Assembly (NCBI RefSeq): GCF_029277445.1
Contig: NZ_CP119566.1
Coordinates: 3,102,001 to 3,166,000, forward strand
Reading direction: 5' to 3'
Origin: Pararhizobium qamdonense
GTDB lineage: Bacteria; Pseudomonadota; Alphaproteobacteria; Rhizobiales; Rhizobiaceae
Length of the DNA: 64,000 nt
Shown: piece after piece, positions 33,498 to 41,390 of the stretch
Layout of the letters: each line of letters begins with the position of its first letter
Position numbering within the stretch: the stretch's first letter is position 1
Translations under genes and position numbers: made by a program
Notes under the pieces: model-generated
The model's database searches: none
Told to the model about the DNA's origin: nothing
The model's input: the letters and a program-made list of their open reading frames with translations, nothing else

Positions 33498-34622
33498 TTA
33501 TCGCGGCTTCTTGCCGAAAACTTTGATGTATTCGGCTTCGCCGCCCTTGGCCAGCGCTTCAGCCTGCTTGACCCAATCGTCGCGGTCGATGCGGCCCTTG
33601 AAATTCAGATAGCCGTCCACCCAATCGCGCTCCGCGCCACTCCAGCCCGCGACCTGCGCGAAGGTGAAGATGCCGAGTTCGTGCAGCGTGCCTTCGATCT
33701 TCGGGCCAACGCCGGAAATCAGCTTCAGGTCATCGACAGCGTCTGGCTTGGCGATGCCGGCCGGACGGTTCTTGTCCTCGAGCGACGGCTTTGCGCTGGC
33801 GGAAGCAGGCTTTGCGTCCGCGCCGCCCTCAACCTTGGTCTCGCCCGCAACCTTGTCGTTTGCAGCGGATTCGGACTTTGCCGTGACAGGGGTCTTCAAG
33901 GCCGGATCGGTTTCCGGTGCGTCTGTCTTGGCGCGTCCGGCATTCGACGGTGGCGTGCTGACAGCCGCGCCGTTGCTCGCCTGTTCGGCACGCGGTGCAG
34001 CGGGTTTCTTGACTTCGGTCAGCAGCGTGGTCAAGCCGCCTTCCGGCGCCGAGAAAATCCGGTCGATTTGCGGGCCGGGCTTGACCTCGGCGCCCTTGCC
34101 GGCCTCGAAACTGTCAATGATATATTCCAGCTGCGGAACGGTCAGATCCTCATAGGTATCCTTGAAGATCATCACCATGGGTGCGTTGACGCACGTCCCC
34201 TGACACTCGACCTCTTCCCAGGACAGCGTCCCGGCTTCGTTCGGCGTCAGCGGATTGGGATGAATGCGCTTCTTGCACAGGCTGATCAGCTCTTCCGAAC
34301 CGCGCAGCATGCAAGGCGTCGTGCCGCAGACCTGGACATGGGCGCGCGTGCCGACCGGCTTCAGCTGAAACTGGGTATAGAATGTCGCCACTTCGAGCAC
34401 GCGGATATAGGGCATGTCCAGCATGTCGGCGATCCCTTCGATCGCCGCCTTGGTGACCCAGCCATCCTGCTCCTGCGCCCGCATCAACAGCGGAATGACA
34501 GCGGATTGCTCGCGGCCCTTCGGATATTTCTGGATGGTGGCCTGTGCCCAAGCGGCATTGTCCTTGCTGAAAGCAAAGGCCGCTGGCTGGACATTTTCTT
34601 CGGCTAGTCGACGAACGGACAT
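33498..34622 (-). CDS. nuoE: NADH-quinone oxidoreductase subunit E with C-terminal helix-hairpin-helix extension
   Basis: A 374-residue protein, about twice the usual NuoE. The N-terminal ~200 residues are a thioredoxin-like 2Fe-2S subunit (ligands in CGTTPC and ECQGTC). A low-complexity Ala/Lys/Glu/Pro linker follows, then a helix-hairpin-helix domain at about residues 297-362 (DDLKLISGVGPKIE) like that of the separate protein downstream of nuoF. Such long NuoE proteins occur in rhizobia; the role of the tail is not established as far as I know. The gene lies between the small exported protein and nuoF. Confidence 0.95.
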   Translation of the reverse strand: MSVRRLAEENVQPAAFAFSKDNAAWAQATIQKYPKGREQSAVIPLLMRAQEQDGWVTKAAIEGIADMLDMPYIRVLEVATFYTQFQLKPVGTRAHVQVCGTTPCMLRGSEELISLCKKRIHPNPLTPNEAGTLSWEEVECQGTCVNAPMVMIFKDTYEDLTVPQLEYIIDSFEAGKGAEVKPGPQIDRIFSAPEGGLTTLLTEVKKPAAPRAEQASNGAAVSTPPSNAGRAKTDAPETDPALKTPVTAKSESAANDKVAGETKVEGGADAKPASASAKPSLEDKNRPAGIAKPDAVDDLKLISGVGPKIEGTLHELGIFTFAQVAGWSGAERDWVDGYLNFKGRIDRDDWVKQAEALAKGGEAEYIKVFGKKPR

Positions 34623-34637
34623 TCTTCCCGCACCTTA

Positions 34638-34901
34638 TCAGTTAATCGAACCGCACCGCGATGTCGTCAGGGTGACGAATTCGCAGGCATAGGCTGACTG
34701 GTCTTTTTGCAAAAATACGATGTAGCGCGTGCCGTTCGGCACTGCGGCCCTGATCTCATAACCCTGGCTCAAGAGCCGGCCCATGCCGCTGCCCGATGAA
34801 TTGCTCATCGCGGGATCACCTGCCGCCGGCGCGGTTTCCTGCGCAAAGGCAGGCGCTCCAGCAAGCATCAGGGCCAAGAGTGTCAGGACCATCCTGCGCA
34901 T
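34638..34901 (-). CDS. Small exported protein inserted between nuoD and nuoE
   Basis: An 87-residue protein with a signal peptide (RRMVLTLLALMLAGAPAFAQ) and a mature part of about 65 residues holding two cysteines (YACEF, SRCGS). Its ATG overlaps the nuoD stop (TGATG) and it ends 15 bp before nuoE, so it is translated with the complex I genes. I do not recognise a family. A periplasmic location is unexpected beside peripheral-arm subunits that act in the cytoplasm. Confidence 0.75.
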   Translation of the reverse strand: MRRMVLTLLALMLAGAPAFAQETAPAAGDPAMSNSSGSGMGRLLSQGYEIRAAVPNGTRYIVFLQKDQSAYACEFVTLTTSRCGSIN

Positions 34902-36091
34902 CAACGATCCACCTCGCCGAACACGATATCGAGCGAACCCAGAATGGCGGAGACGTCCGCCAGCTGATGCCCGCGACAGATATAATCCATGGCCTGGAGA
35001 TGGGCGTAGCCCGGCGCGCGGATCTTGCAGCGATACGGCTTGTTGGTGCCGTCGGAGATCAGGTAGACGCCGAACTCGCCCTTCGGCGCTTCGACAGCCG
35101 CATAAACTTCACCCTCGGGCACATGATAGCCTTCGGTATAGAGCTTGAAATGGTGGATCAGGGCTTCCATCGAGCGCTTCATCTCGCCACGCTTGGGCGG
35201 CACGATCTTGCCGTCGAGCGAGGAGACCGGGCCGATCTTGGCGTCGCCCAAGAGGCGATTGACGCATTGGCGCATGATCTTGGCCGATTCCCGCATTTCG
35301 ATCATGCGGATCAGATACCGGTCGAAGCAATCGCCGTTCTTGCCGATCGGAATATCGAAATCCATGTCGGCATAGCATTCATAGGGCTGCGACTTGCGCA
35401 GGTCCCAGGCTGCCCCCGAACCACGCACCATGACGCCGGAAAAGCCCCAGGCCCAGGCATCGTCCAGCGTGACCACGCCGATATCGACATTGCGCTGCTT
35501 GAAGATGCGGTTGCCGGTCAGAAGCTCGTCGATATCATCGACGGTCTTCAGGAACGGATCGATCCACTTGCCGATGTCTTCGACCAGTTCATGCGGCAGG
35601 TCCTGGTGAACGCCGCCCGGACGGAAATAGGCCGAGTGCATGCGCGCGCCACAGGCCCGCTCGTAAAACACCATCAGCTTTTCGCGCTCTTCAAAACCCC
35701 AGAGCGGCGGCGTCAGCGCGCCGACGTCCATGGCCTGCGTCGTGACGTTCAAAAGATGCGACAGGATGCGGCCGATTTCCGAATAGAGCACGCGGATCAA
35801 CTGGCCACGGATCGGCACCTCGGTCGCCGTCAACTTCTCGACGGCCAGCGCATAGGCATGCTCCTGGTTCATCGGCGCGACATAGTCGAGACGGTCGAAA
35901 TAGGGCACGGCCTGCAGATAGGTCTTGGTCTCGATCAGCTTTTCAGTGCCGCGATGCAGAAGCCCGATATGCGGATCGACCCGCTCGACGATTTCCCCGT
36001 CGAGTTCGAGCACAAGCCGCAACACGCCGTGCGCCGCAGGATGCTGCGGGCCGAAATTGATGTTGAAATTCCGGACGTTATGTTCGTTCAT
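34901..36091 (-). CDS. nuoD: NADH-quinone oxidoreductase subunit D
   Basis: A 396-residue 49-kDa-type subunit related to NiFe hydrogenase large subunits, lining the quinone site with NuoB (motifs [14 protein letters not shown] and the HRGTEKLIE region). It starts at ATG 36091 ([14 protein letters not shown]). It is separated from nuoC by a 483-bp insertion with the four-helix-bundle gene. Confidence 0.97.
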   Translation of the reverse strand: MNEHNVRNFNINFGPQHPAAHGVLRLVLELDGEIVERVDPHIGLLHRGTEKLIETKTYLQAVPYFDRLDYVAPMNQEHAYALAVEKLTATEVPIRGQLIRVLYSEIGRILSHLLNVTTQAMDVGALTPPLWGFEEREKLMVFYERACGARMHSAYFRPGGVHQDLPHELVEDIGKWIDPFLKTVDDIDELLTGNRIFKQRNVDIGVVTLDDAWAWGFSGVMVRGSGAAWDLRKSQPYECYADMDFDIPIGKNGDCFDRYLIRMIEMRESAKIMRQCVNRLLGDAKIGPVSSLDGKIVPPKRGEMKRSMEALIHHFKLYTEGYHVPEGEVYAAVEAPKGEFGVYLISDGTNKPYRCKIRAPGYAHLQAMDYICRGHQLADVSAILGSLDIVFGEVDR

Positions 36092-36116
36092 GACCGGCGC
36101 GCTCCGCGCTTGAAGG

Positions 36117-36141
36117 GAATAGCGAATAGCGAATAGCGAAT
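36117..36141. repeat. GAATAGC tandem repeat, left arm of inverted repeat
   Basis: Three copies of GAATAGC plus GAAT. Bases 36120-36136 (TAGCGAATAGCGAATAG) are the exact reverse complement of 36549-36565 on the far side of the four-helix-bundle gene. Confidence 0.8.
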
Positions 36142-36158
36142 GTTCATGTTCAATGTCT

Positions 36159-36518
36159 TCATGATTTTTCCTGCAGACGTCTGATCAAAGCTCGTATCAT
36201 TTTTCCAATTTCATCTGAATGACGGATCAGCTTTTGAAATTGCTCTGCGGGCAAGATACCCACACGATGTGCGATGACCAAATGTGTCTCAAACTCCTTC
36301 AACGACCCTTGAGAGACCCTCAAAAACTGAACGAAGCTGCCCGTACTTTCACGCCCGTGACCTTCAGCGATATTTGCAGCAATTGAAACCGCTGCTCTGC
36401 GCATCTGAGACGTGAGACCGTACAACTCATCCTTAGGGAACTCTCCGGTCGTCTCGTAGCAAATGACGGCGAGTTCGATTGCCGATTGCCAGACTTTGAG
36501 CTCCTTGTAAGAGTTTAT
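36159..36518 (-). CDS. Four-helix-bundle protein (23S rRNA intervening-sequence family), apparent ATA start
   Basis: A protein of 119 residues if read from ATA 36518: [20 protein letters not shown], then the family core [20 protein letters not shown] and [18 protein letters not shown]. It matches the S23/four-helix-bundle family, first seen as intervening sequences in 23S rRNA genes and elsewhere as stand-alone genes; function unknown. Upstream, AAGGAGAGG lies 6 bases before ATA and an in-frame stop follows further up, with no ATG, GTG or TTG in between. The first standard start is TTG 36425, which would remove the first helix. So either ATA is used or the start codon was lost. It lies in sense within the nuo operon and is flanked by inverted repeats. 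Confidence 0.82.
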   Translation of the reverse strand: MNSYKELKVWQSAIELAVICYETTGEFPKDELYGLTSQMRRAAVSIAANIAEGHGRESTGSFVQFLRVSQGSLKEFETHLVIAHRVGILPAEQFQKLIRHSDEIGKMIRALIRRLQEKS

Positions 36519-36548
36519 CGTCTGCCTCTCCTTTGTTCTGTTCGATAA

Positions 36549-36570
36549 CTATTCGCTATTCGCTACTCGC
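36549..36570. repeat. GCTATTC tandem repeat, right arm of inverted repeat
   Basis: CTATTCG units (two exact, then CTACTCG) opposite in orientation to the left arm. A 17-bp perfect inverted repeat (36549-36565 with 36120-36136) would enclose the gene in a stem in the nuo transcript. Confidence 0.8.
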
Positions 36571-36574
36571 TCGT

Positions 36575-37180
36575 TCAACTCTGTTTCGCCTTTTCATCCC
36601 CCGGCAGAACATAATCCGTTCCTTCCCAGGGCGACATGAAGTCGAAATTGCGGAATTCCTGTTTCAGTTCGACGGGCTCATAGACGACGCGTTTGACTTC
36701 GTCATTGTAGCGAACCTCGACGAAACCGGTTGTCGGGAAGTCCTTGCGCAGCGGATAGCCTTCGAAACCATAGTCGGTCAGGATGCGGCGCAGGTCCGGA
36801 TGGCCAGTGAAGAGGATGCCGTACATGTCGTAGGCTTCCCGCTCGAACCAGTCGGCGCCGGGATAGACGGCGCAGGCCGACGGCACGGGCTGGTCTTCGC
36901 CGGTTGCGACCTTGACGCGGATGCGCAGGTTCTGCTTCGGCGACAGCATGTGATAGACGACGTCGAAACGCTCGGGACGCTGCGGCCAGTCGACGCCGCA
37001 AATATCCGTAAAGTTGATGAAGCCGCAGCGGGCGTCATCACGCAGGAACGTCAGGAGCGCAATCAGGTTGTCCGCCGTCGATGTCAGCGTCAGCTCGCCA
37101 TAGCTGATCACGGCATCCGAAATCAGCGCGCCGCGCGTTTCGCGGATATAGGTCGCAAGTCCGTTCAGGGCTTCACTCAT
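36575..37180 (-). CDS. nuoC: NADH-quinone oxidoreductase subunit C
   Basis: A 201-residue 30-kDa-type subunit of the peripheral arm with the family signature ERE-DMYGI region ([22 protein letters not shown]). Separate from nuoD, unlike the fused nuoCD of enterobacteria. ATG 37180 ([12 protein letters not shown]) has GGGGAC upstream. Confidence 0.96.
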   Translation of the reverse strand: MSEALNGLATYIRETRGALISDAVISYGELTLTSTADNLIALLTFLRDDARCGFINFTDICGVDWPQRPERFDVVYHMLSPKQNLRIRVKVATGEDQPVPSACAVYPGADWFEREAYDMYGILFTGHPDLRRILTDYGFEGYPLRKDFPTTGFVEVRYNDEVKRVVYEPVELKQEFRNFDFMSPWEGTDYVLPGDEKAKQS

Positions 37181-37197
37181 GTTCAAGTCCCCTGCCC

Positions 37198-37776
37198 TTA
37201 CCGTTCGATCGTGCCTGTGCGGCGGATCTTCTTCTGCAGCAGGAGCACACCGTAAAGGAGCGCTTCTGCCGTGGGAGGACAGCCCGGCACATAGATATCA
37301 ACCGGCACGACGCGGTCACAGCCGCGCACCACCGAGTAGGAATAGTGATAGTAGCCGCCGCCATTGGCGCAGGAGCCCATCGAGATGACGTAGCGCGGCT
37401 CAGGCATCTGGTCATAGACCTTGCGCAGAGCCGGAGCCATCTTGTTGGTCAGCGTACCGGCGACGATCATCACGTCGGACTGGCGCGGTGAGGCGCGCGG
37501 TGCAAAGCCGAAACGCTCGGCGTCGTAACGCGGCATCGACATCTGCATCATTTCCACGGCGCAGCAGGCGAGGCCAAAGGTCATCCACATCAGCGAGCCG
37601 GTGCGGGCCCAATTGATCAGCTCGTCGGTCGAGGTGACCAGAAAACCCTTGTCGGCGAGCTCATTGTTGATCTCGCCGAAATATTTGTCATTGCTGCCGA
37701 TCAGCTGGCCGGTTGCGGGATCGACGATCCCCTTCGGCTTTGCCGCGACGAGCGTCGTGCTGGATGTCAGTTCCAT
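37198..37776 (-). CDS. nuoB: NADH-quinone oxidoreductase subunit B
   Basis: A 192-residue subunit binding cluster N2 next to quinone: [10 protein letters not shown], a Cys in [12 protein letters not shown], and VPGCPP. It starts at ATG 37776 ([16 protein letters not shown]), overlapping the end of nuoA by 10 bases. Confidence 0.97.
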   Translation of the reverse strand: MELTSSTTLVAAKPKGIVDPATGQLIGSNDKYFGEINNELADKGFLVTSTDELINWARTGSLMWMTFGLACCAVEMMQMSMPRYDAERFGFAPRASPRQSDVMIVAGTLTNKMAPALRKVYDQMPEPRYVISMGSCANGGGYYHYSYSVVRGCDRVVPVDIYVPGCPPTAEALLYGVLLLQKKIRRTGTIER

Positions 37777-38132
37777 TCCAGCGCTCCCTTCTTCCATTCA
37801 TAGATAAAGCCGATTGTCAGCACGCCGAGGAACGACATCATCGAGAAGAAGCCGAACCAGCCCATATCCTTGAACGACACCGCCCAGGGGAACAGGAACG
37901 CCACTTCGAGGTCGAAGATGATGAAGAGAATCGACACGAGGTAGAATCGAATGTCGAATTTCATGCGGGCATCGTCGAAAGCGTTGAAGCCGCACTCATA
38001 GGCCGAAAGCTTTTCATCGTCGGGCGCCTTGTAGGCGACGGCGAACGGCGCAATCAGCAGCGCCAGCCCGATAACCAGCGAAATGCCGATGAAAATCGCG
38101 ATCGGAATGTAGGAGCCGAGAAGGTCTGTCAT
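37767..38132 (-). CDS. nuoA: NADH-quinone oxidoreductase subunit A
   Basis: A 121-residue three-helix membrane subunit ([22 protein letters not shown] motif). It starts at ATG 38132 ([16 protein letters not shown]); a longer frame upstream is not family-like. First gene of the nuo operon, so the promoter should lie in 38133-38300. Confidence 0.96.
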   Translation of the reverse strand: MTDLLGSYIPIAIFIGISLVIGLALLIAPFAVAYKAPDDEKLSAYECGFNAFDDARMKFDIRFYLVSILFIIFDLEVAFLFPWAVSFKDMGWFGFFSMMSFLGVLTIGFIYEWKKGALEWN

Positions 38133-38678
38133 TGTATCCGTCCCTGCCTGCGAGGCGCGCTGGAGAAGCGCAAAACAAAGGCTCACAGGCCGAAAAATAT
38201 GTTGCAACGCCAGAGTGGTTAGCGCAGCCAGCGCCGCTGTGCAAGCCTTCAGAACGGTTTTCACCCCCTCGTGTGGCGGGAATGAAGACACGCCAAAAGC
38301 TAGCATCTCCGGCAGGCAGGCGCAAATGCCGTGGAATCCCGGCCGGGGCATGCAGGGCTGACCGGCAAACCCCTATGCGGCAATGCCGGGGACATAAGGT
38401 CGCGCCTCGTCAAATCGATTGAAACCTTGACGCCAGATGCGCGCAGGACGAGGACGCGGGCGCCCCCGGCCGGCAAACTCGAGCTGCAACAAGACTGCAT
38501 GGCCCCTATCCGGCTTTTGCATGGGTGAGGCATCCCCACCCCGCTCCTTCCCGAATATTCAAACACGGGTAGCGCGACACCGAAGGCTGTCTTCCGTTCG
38601 ATCTGCAACCCTGAAGAACAATCACAACCTTCACGCAAGCTTGGTTGTGTAATGTGTTTCTAATAGAGGGCATATTTC
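38133..38678. other. Divergent intergenic region between nuoA and the DUF982 gene
   Basis: 546 bases without a convincing gene. It must hold the nuo operon promoter (minus strand), but I see no clear -35/-10 pair. Near its right end lies an inverted repeat ahead of the DUF982 gene. Confidence 0.55.
38623..38649. promoter_or_regulatory. Inverted repeat upstream of the DUF982 gene
   Basis: CACAACC (38623-38629) and GGTTGTG (38643-38649) separated by 13 bases, about 30 bases before the ATG. It may be an operator or a leader hairpin; no regulator is indicated. Confidence 0.4.
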
Positions 38679-38942
38679 ATGGATAATATTGTTTGGCACG
38701 AGAGTGTTTTACTCGAGATGAACGATCGCCAAGACGTGATCACCATTTCCAGCTCGCTGGAGGCTGCCGATCTGCTTTTGAACGGATGGCCGAAGAAACG
38801 TGGCCCGAGCTACAAGCTGGCGGTGATGACCTGCCTCGATTCCTTCCGGGGCAAACAGCCGCCGGAACTCGCCCGCCAGGATCTGATTGCAGCGGCGATC
38901 GAGGCGCATATCTACGTCAAGACGCGCGCCATCCGCATCTGA
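38679..38942 (+). CDS. DUF982 domain-containing protein
   Basis: An 87-residue protein matching DUF982, a small family expanded in rhizobia: an N-terminal strand region (VWHESVLLEM), the EAADLLLNGWP motif, and a helical end (ARQDLIAAAIEAHIYVK). GAGGG lies 9 bases before the ATG. It is divergent from nuoA. Function unknown. Confidence 0.83.
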   Translation: MDNIVWHESVLLEMNDRQDVITISSSLEAADLLLNGWPKKRGPSYKLAVMTCLDSFRGKQPPELARQDLIAAAIEAHIYVKTRAIRI

Positions 38943-39041
38943 CACGGGCGAGCGCGGCCGAGGAAAACGGCAAGAACCGGCTGGGACCTAGGGTCCTGCC
39001 GGCTTTCAAATCACACTTGCATTTGAAATCTTAGCGGAAAA

Positions 39042-39118
39042 TGGCGCGAGTGACGGGGCTCGAACCCGCGACCTCCGGCGTGACAGGCCGGCACTCTAAC
39101 CAACTGAGCTACACCCGC
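39042..39118 (-). tRNA. tRNA-Asp (GTC), copy 1
   Basis: Full cloverleaf on the minus strand: acceptor GCGGGTG with CACTCGC, anticodon loop CTGTCAC (anticodon GTC), TΨC arm GGTTCGAGCC, encoded CCA end. Identical to copy 2, 51 bp away. Confidence 0.97.
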
Positions 39119-39169
39119 GCATTATGTTACAAACCGTCCGGACATCAGCATAAACTGCTGTTCTTGAAA

Positions 39170-39246
39170 TGGCGCGAGTGACGGGGCTCGAACCCGCGAC
39201 CTCCGGCGTGACAGGCCGGCACTCTAACCAACTGAGCTACACCCGC
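39170..39246 (-). tRNA. tRNA-Asp (GTC), copy 2
   Basis: Identical in sequence to the neighbouring copy, including the encoded CCA. Being upstream on the minus strand, it is probably transcribed first in a common precursor. Confidence 0.97.
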
Positions 39247-39653
39247 GCATTTCATTTCAAGTCGTCCAGATGCTTTTGCATCCGCTCGAACCGGCTAGGC
39301 CGTTTCGATGAGCGGCTAACTACGAGGTTCGTCTTTGGGTGTCAAGCAGGTTTGGAGACAAATCCGTGACAGCCATCGAATTGTTTCCACAGGCTGGAAA
39401 AAGCGCCCTTGAAAAATTCCGGCATGCCGGGGAAGTGCTTCCGCTTCCACCATATTCTGCCCCATCCGCCCTCTCCTTTGCCTCCCGCCACGGACCCCAA
39501 GGTTTTCCACATCCGATTTGCCGGGCGGCATCCGGCGATGCCGGGAGTTTGGAAAAAAAATCGAAAAAATCTTCCATTCCGCTCTTGCGGTTTTCTGCCG
39601 ATACGCATAGATCACGGCCACCGACGCGGCAGACAACGCTTCTGCTTCGCGAA
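39247..39653. other. Intergenic region between tRNA-Asp and tRNA-Val genes
   Basis: 407 bases with only spurious frames. It should contain the divergent promoters of the tRNA-Asp pair (minus) and tRNA-Val (plus). No repeat or integration site was seen. Confidence 0.55.
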
Positions 39654-39729
39654 GGGCGATTAGCTCAGTTGGTAGAGCGCCTCGTTTACACCGAGGATGT
39701 CGGGAGTTCGAGTCTCTCATCGCCCACCA
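39654..39729 (+). tRNA. tRNA-Val (TAC)
   Basis: Cloverleaf with acceptor GGGCGAT/ATCGCCC, anticodon stem CCTCG/CGAGG, loop TTTACAC (anticodon TAC), TΨC arm AGTTCGAGTCT, and encoded CCA. Confidence 0.97.
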
Positions 39730-39734
39730 CTTAT

Positions 39735-39779
39735 CCCTCACGTGATTGTTGAAATCATACCCCGATATTGAGGGTTTTT
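39735..39779 (+). terminator. Probable terminator of tRNA-Val
   Basis: CCCTCA (39735-39740) pairs with TGAGGG (39769-39774) around an inner TGATT/AATCA hairpin, followed by TTTTT. Confidence 0.55.
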
Positions 39780-39916
39780 GCACGCTTCCTTAAACAGCGG
39801 CATTGAAGGCTCTTGTCATTGCACAAGGCCGTTGCCATCTGTCTGCGAGCAAAAACGGCCAACCCGGCTTCAAGGAAGAGAACCGGCACTGGCGATCGGG
39901 GTGAAGGACATAGCAT

Positions 39917-40174
39917 ATGAGGAAAGTCATTCTGGCGGCCACGCTTGCCGCAGGCCTTGCCGCCTGTAACGCCATTCCGGAAATAAGCCCGATCCCCGGC
40001 AGCATCACCTATGGCGGCCAACCGGCAACCAAACTGACAAAGGCGCCGGTCGGCAGCGTCGTTCATCATCAGTTGAAAGACCAATACGGCAAGCCGGCCG
40101 AGGAAACCTATATCATCCAGCCCGACCGCTCCTTGCGGCTTGTGCGCCGGGAAACGGTCAGCGATCCCAGCTGA
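39917..40174 (+). CDS. Small lipoprotein
   Basis: An 85-residue protein with a lipoprotein signal: MRKVILAATLAAGLAAC, lipobox LAAC with Cys17. The mature part is short and mostly polar (TYGGQPATKLTKAPVGSVVH). Probably anchored in a membrane facing the periplasm. No family recognised. It stands alone after the tRNA-Val gene. Confidence 0.75.
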   Translation: MRKVILAATLAAGLAACNAIPEISPIPGSITYGGQPATKLTKAPVGSVVHHQLKDQYGKPAEETYIIQPDRSLRLVRRETVSDPS

Positions 40175-40264
40175 CCCCGCCGGCGGACAGTGACGGGGTC
40201 CAGTTAACGGGATGTTGAGTGCACGGGGGCCGCCGCGTCATCAATGACGCATAAGCCCTCGCGG

Positions 40265-40639
40265 TTAGACCTCTTCCTTCTTGCGGACCGGCGCCTTGCG
40301 CTTGGGCTCTTCCGGAGCCTCCGGCGCGTAGGGCTTTTCGCCCTTTGGTGTGGGAGCGAGAAGATTTTTCAGTGCCGACAGACGATCCTTCAAAAGCGGG
40401 CGGAAACGCGTGGCGCGATAGGGCATGTCGGCTGCGCCGTAGCCTTCCGGGCCGTCATCATTGCCGCGGTCGATCTCGGCCAGCTTCACGCCGATGAACT
40501 CGCCGTCGATATAGTGCTTGTAAGGGCCGACCCAGCGGATCGTGTAGATCTGCCCCTTGCGGATGCCCTGATCGATCGAGACGTTCTTGAACTTGTCGTC
40601 GATGCAGACGACTTTCTGCCCAACATGAAAATTATACAT
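40265..40639 (-). CDS. Conserved-looking hypothetical protein
   Basis: A 124-residue protein beginning MYNFHVGQKVVCIDDKFKNV. The N-terminal 80 residues look like a small β-rich fold (KGQIYTIRWVGPY). The C-terminal ~35 residues are Pro/Lys/Glu-rich and probably disordered. ATG 40639 is chosen; residues further upstream do not look like protein. I do not recognise the family. The composition is typical of the surrounding genome. Confidence 0.65.
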   Translation of the reverse strand: MYNFHVGQKVVCIDDKFKNVSIDQGIRKGQIYTIRWVGPYKHYIDGEFIGVKLAEIDRGNDDGPEGYGAADMPYRATRFRPLLKDRLSALKNLLAPTPKGEKPYAPEAPEEPKRKAPVRKKEEV

Positions 40640-40876
40640 CGGCAAAACCCTTACGCGGCAGTCCCCGGCCAGACCTTCCGGGGCGGACGACCATTTTCGC
40701 ATGTCCGCAAACAGCGAAAACCCTTGATCTTCTTGTTTCAGGCTCTTCCGGACAGAAAACCGCACCGCGCTTTGCCGGAATGCTCGTAACGTCAGATAGC
40801 GATGTTCCCCCACCCATTGCAACGAGGAAACGGCAGGAATCATGCACCGTTTTCTTGTCCGGCGGGTGCGGGGCAG

Positions 40877-41275
40877 CTATTTCGCCTGGTATTGCGCTTC
40901 GCTCACCTGTTCCAGCCAATCCACCGCCTTGCCGTCAAGCGCTTCCTGAATGGCGATATGGGTCATCGATGTCGTGCTGGATGCGCCGTGCCAGTGCTTT
41001 TCGCCCGGCGGAAACCAGACGGTATCCCCTGCCCTGATTTCAACGGCCGGTTCACCCCACACCTGTGCCAGGCCGCAGCCGGCGGTGACGATCAGGGTCT
41101 GGCCAAGCGGATGGGTGTGCCAGGCCGTGCGGGCGCCGGGCTCGAAGGTGACCGAGACGCACCGTATCCGCGCGGGCTCCGGCGCGTCATGTATCGGGTC
41201 CTGGCGCACGGTGCCGGTAAAATATTCCGCAGGCGGGCGGACGGATGGACGTGATCCACAGGCCTTGATGTCCAT
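40877..41275 (-). CDS. Cupin domain protein
   Basis: A 132-residue single-domain cupin with both motifs: G-X5-HxH ([18 protein letters not shown]) and the second His motif ([10 protein letters not shown]). It likely binds a metal and resembles the small cupins annotated as carboxymuconolactone- or mandelonitrile-lyase-like. The substrate is unknown. It is monocistronic between a hypothetical gene and the nuclease pair. Confidence 0.8.
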   Translation of the reverse strand: MDIKACGSRPSVRPPAEYFTGTVRQDPIHDAPEPARIRCVSVTFEPGARTAWHTHPLGQTLIVTAGCGLAQVWGEPAVEIRAGDTVWFPPGEKHWHGASSTTSMTHIAIQEALDGKAVDWLEQVSEAQYQAK

Positions 41276-41390
41276 GGCAATTCTCCCTGATATCTGCCGC
41301 CAACAGAGCGGCCGTCATAACGGCACCATAGCGCGTTGCAGCCGGATGTCTCCCCCGCCGTCAAGAACCGGGCTCAGGCTGGCCCGGAGA

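Noticed and set aside
32322..34607. 761-codon open frame antisense to nuoE and nuoF
   Set aside because: Mirror frame of intact complex I genes; no domain or ribosome binding site.
39169..39369. Open frame beginning MARVTGLEPATSG over the tRNA-Asp gene
   Set aside because: A known artefact: translation of the opposite strand of tRNA-Asp with its conserved arms. The tRNA cloverleaf explains the sequence.
39316..39783. Open frame containing MRDSNSRHPRCKRGALPTEL opposite tRNA-Val
   Set aside because: Artefact of antisense translation of the tRNA; no protein-like sequence outside it.
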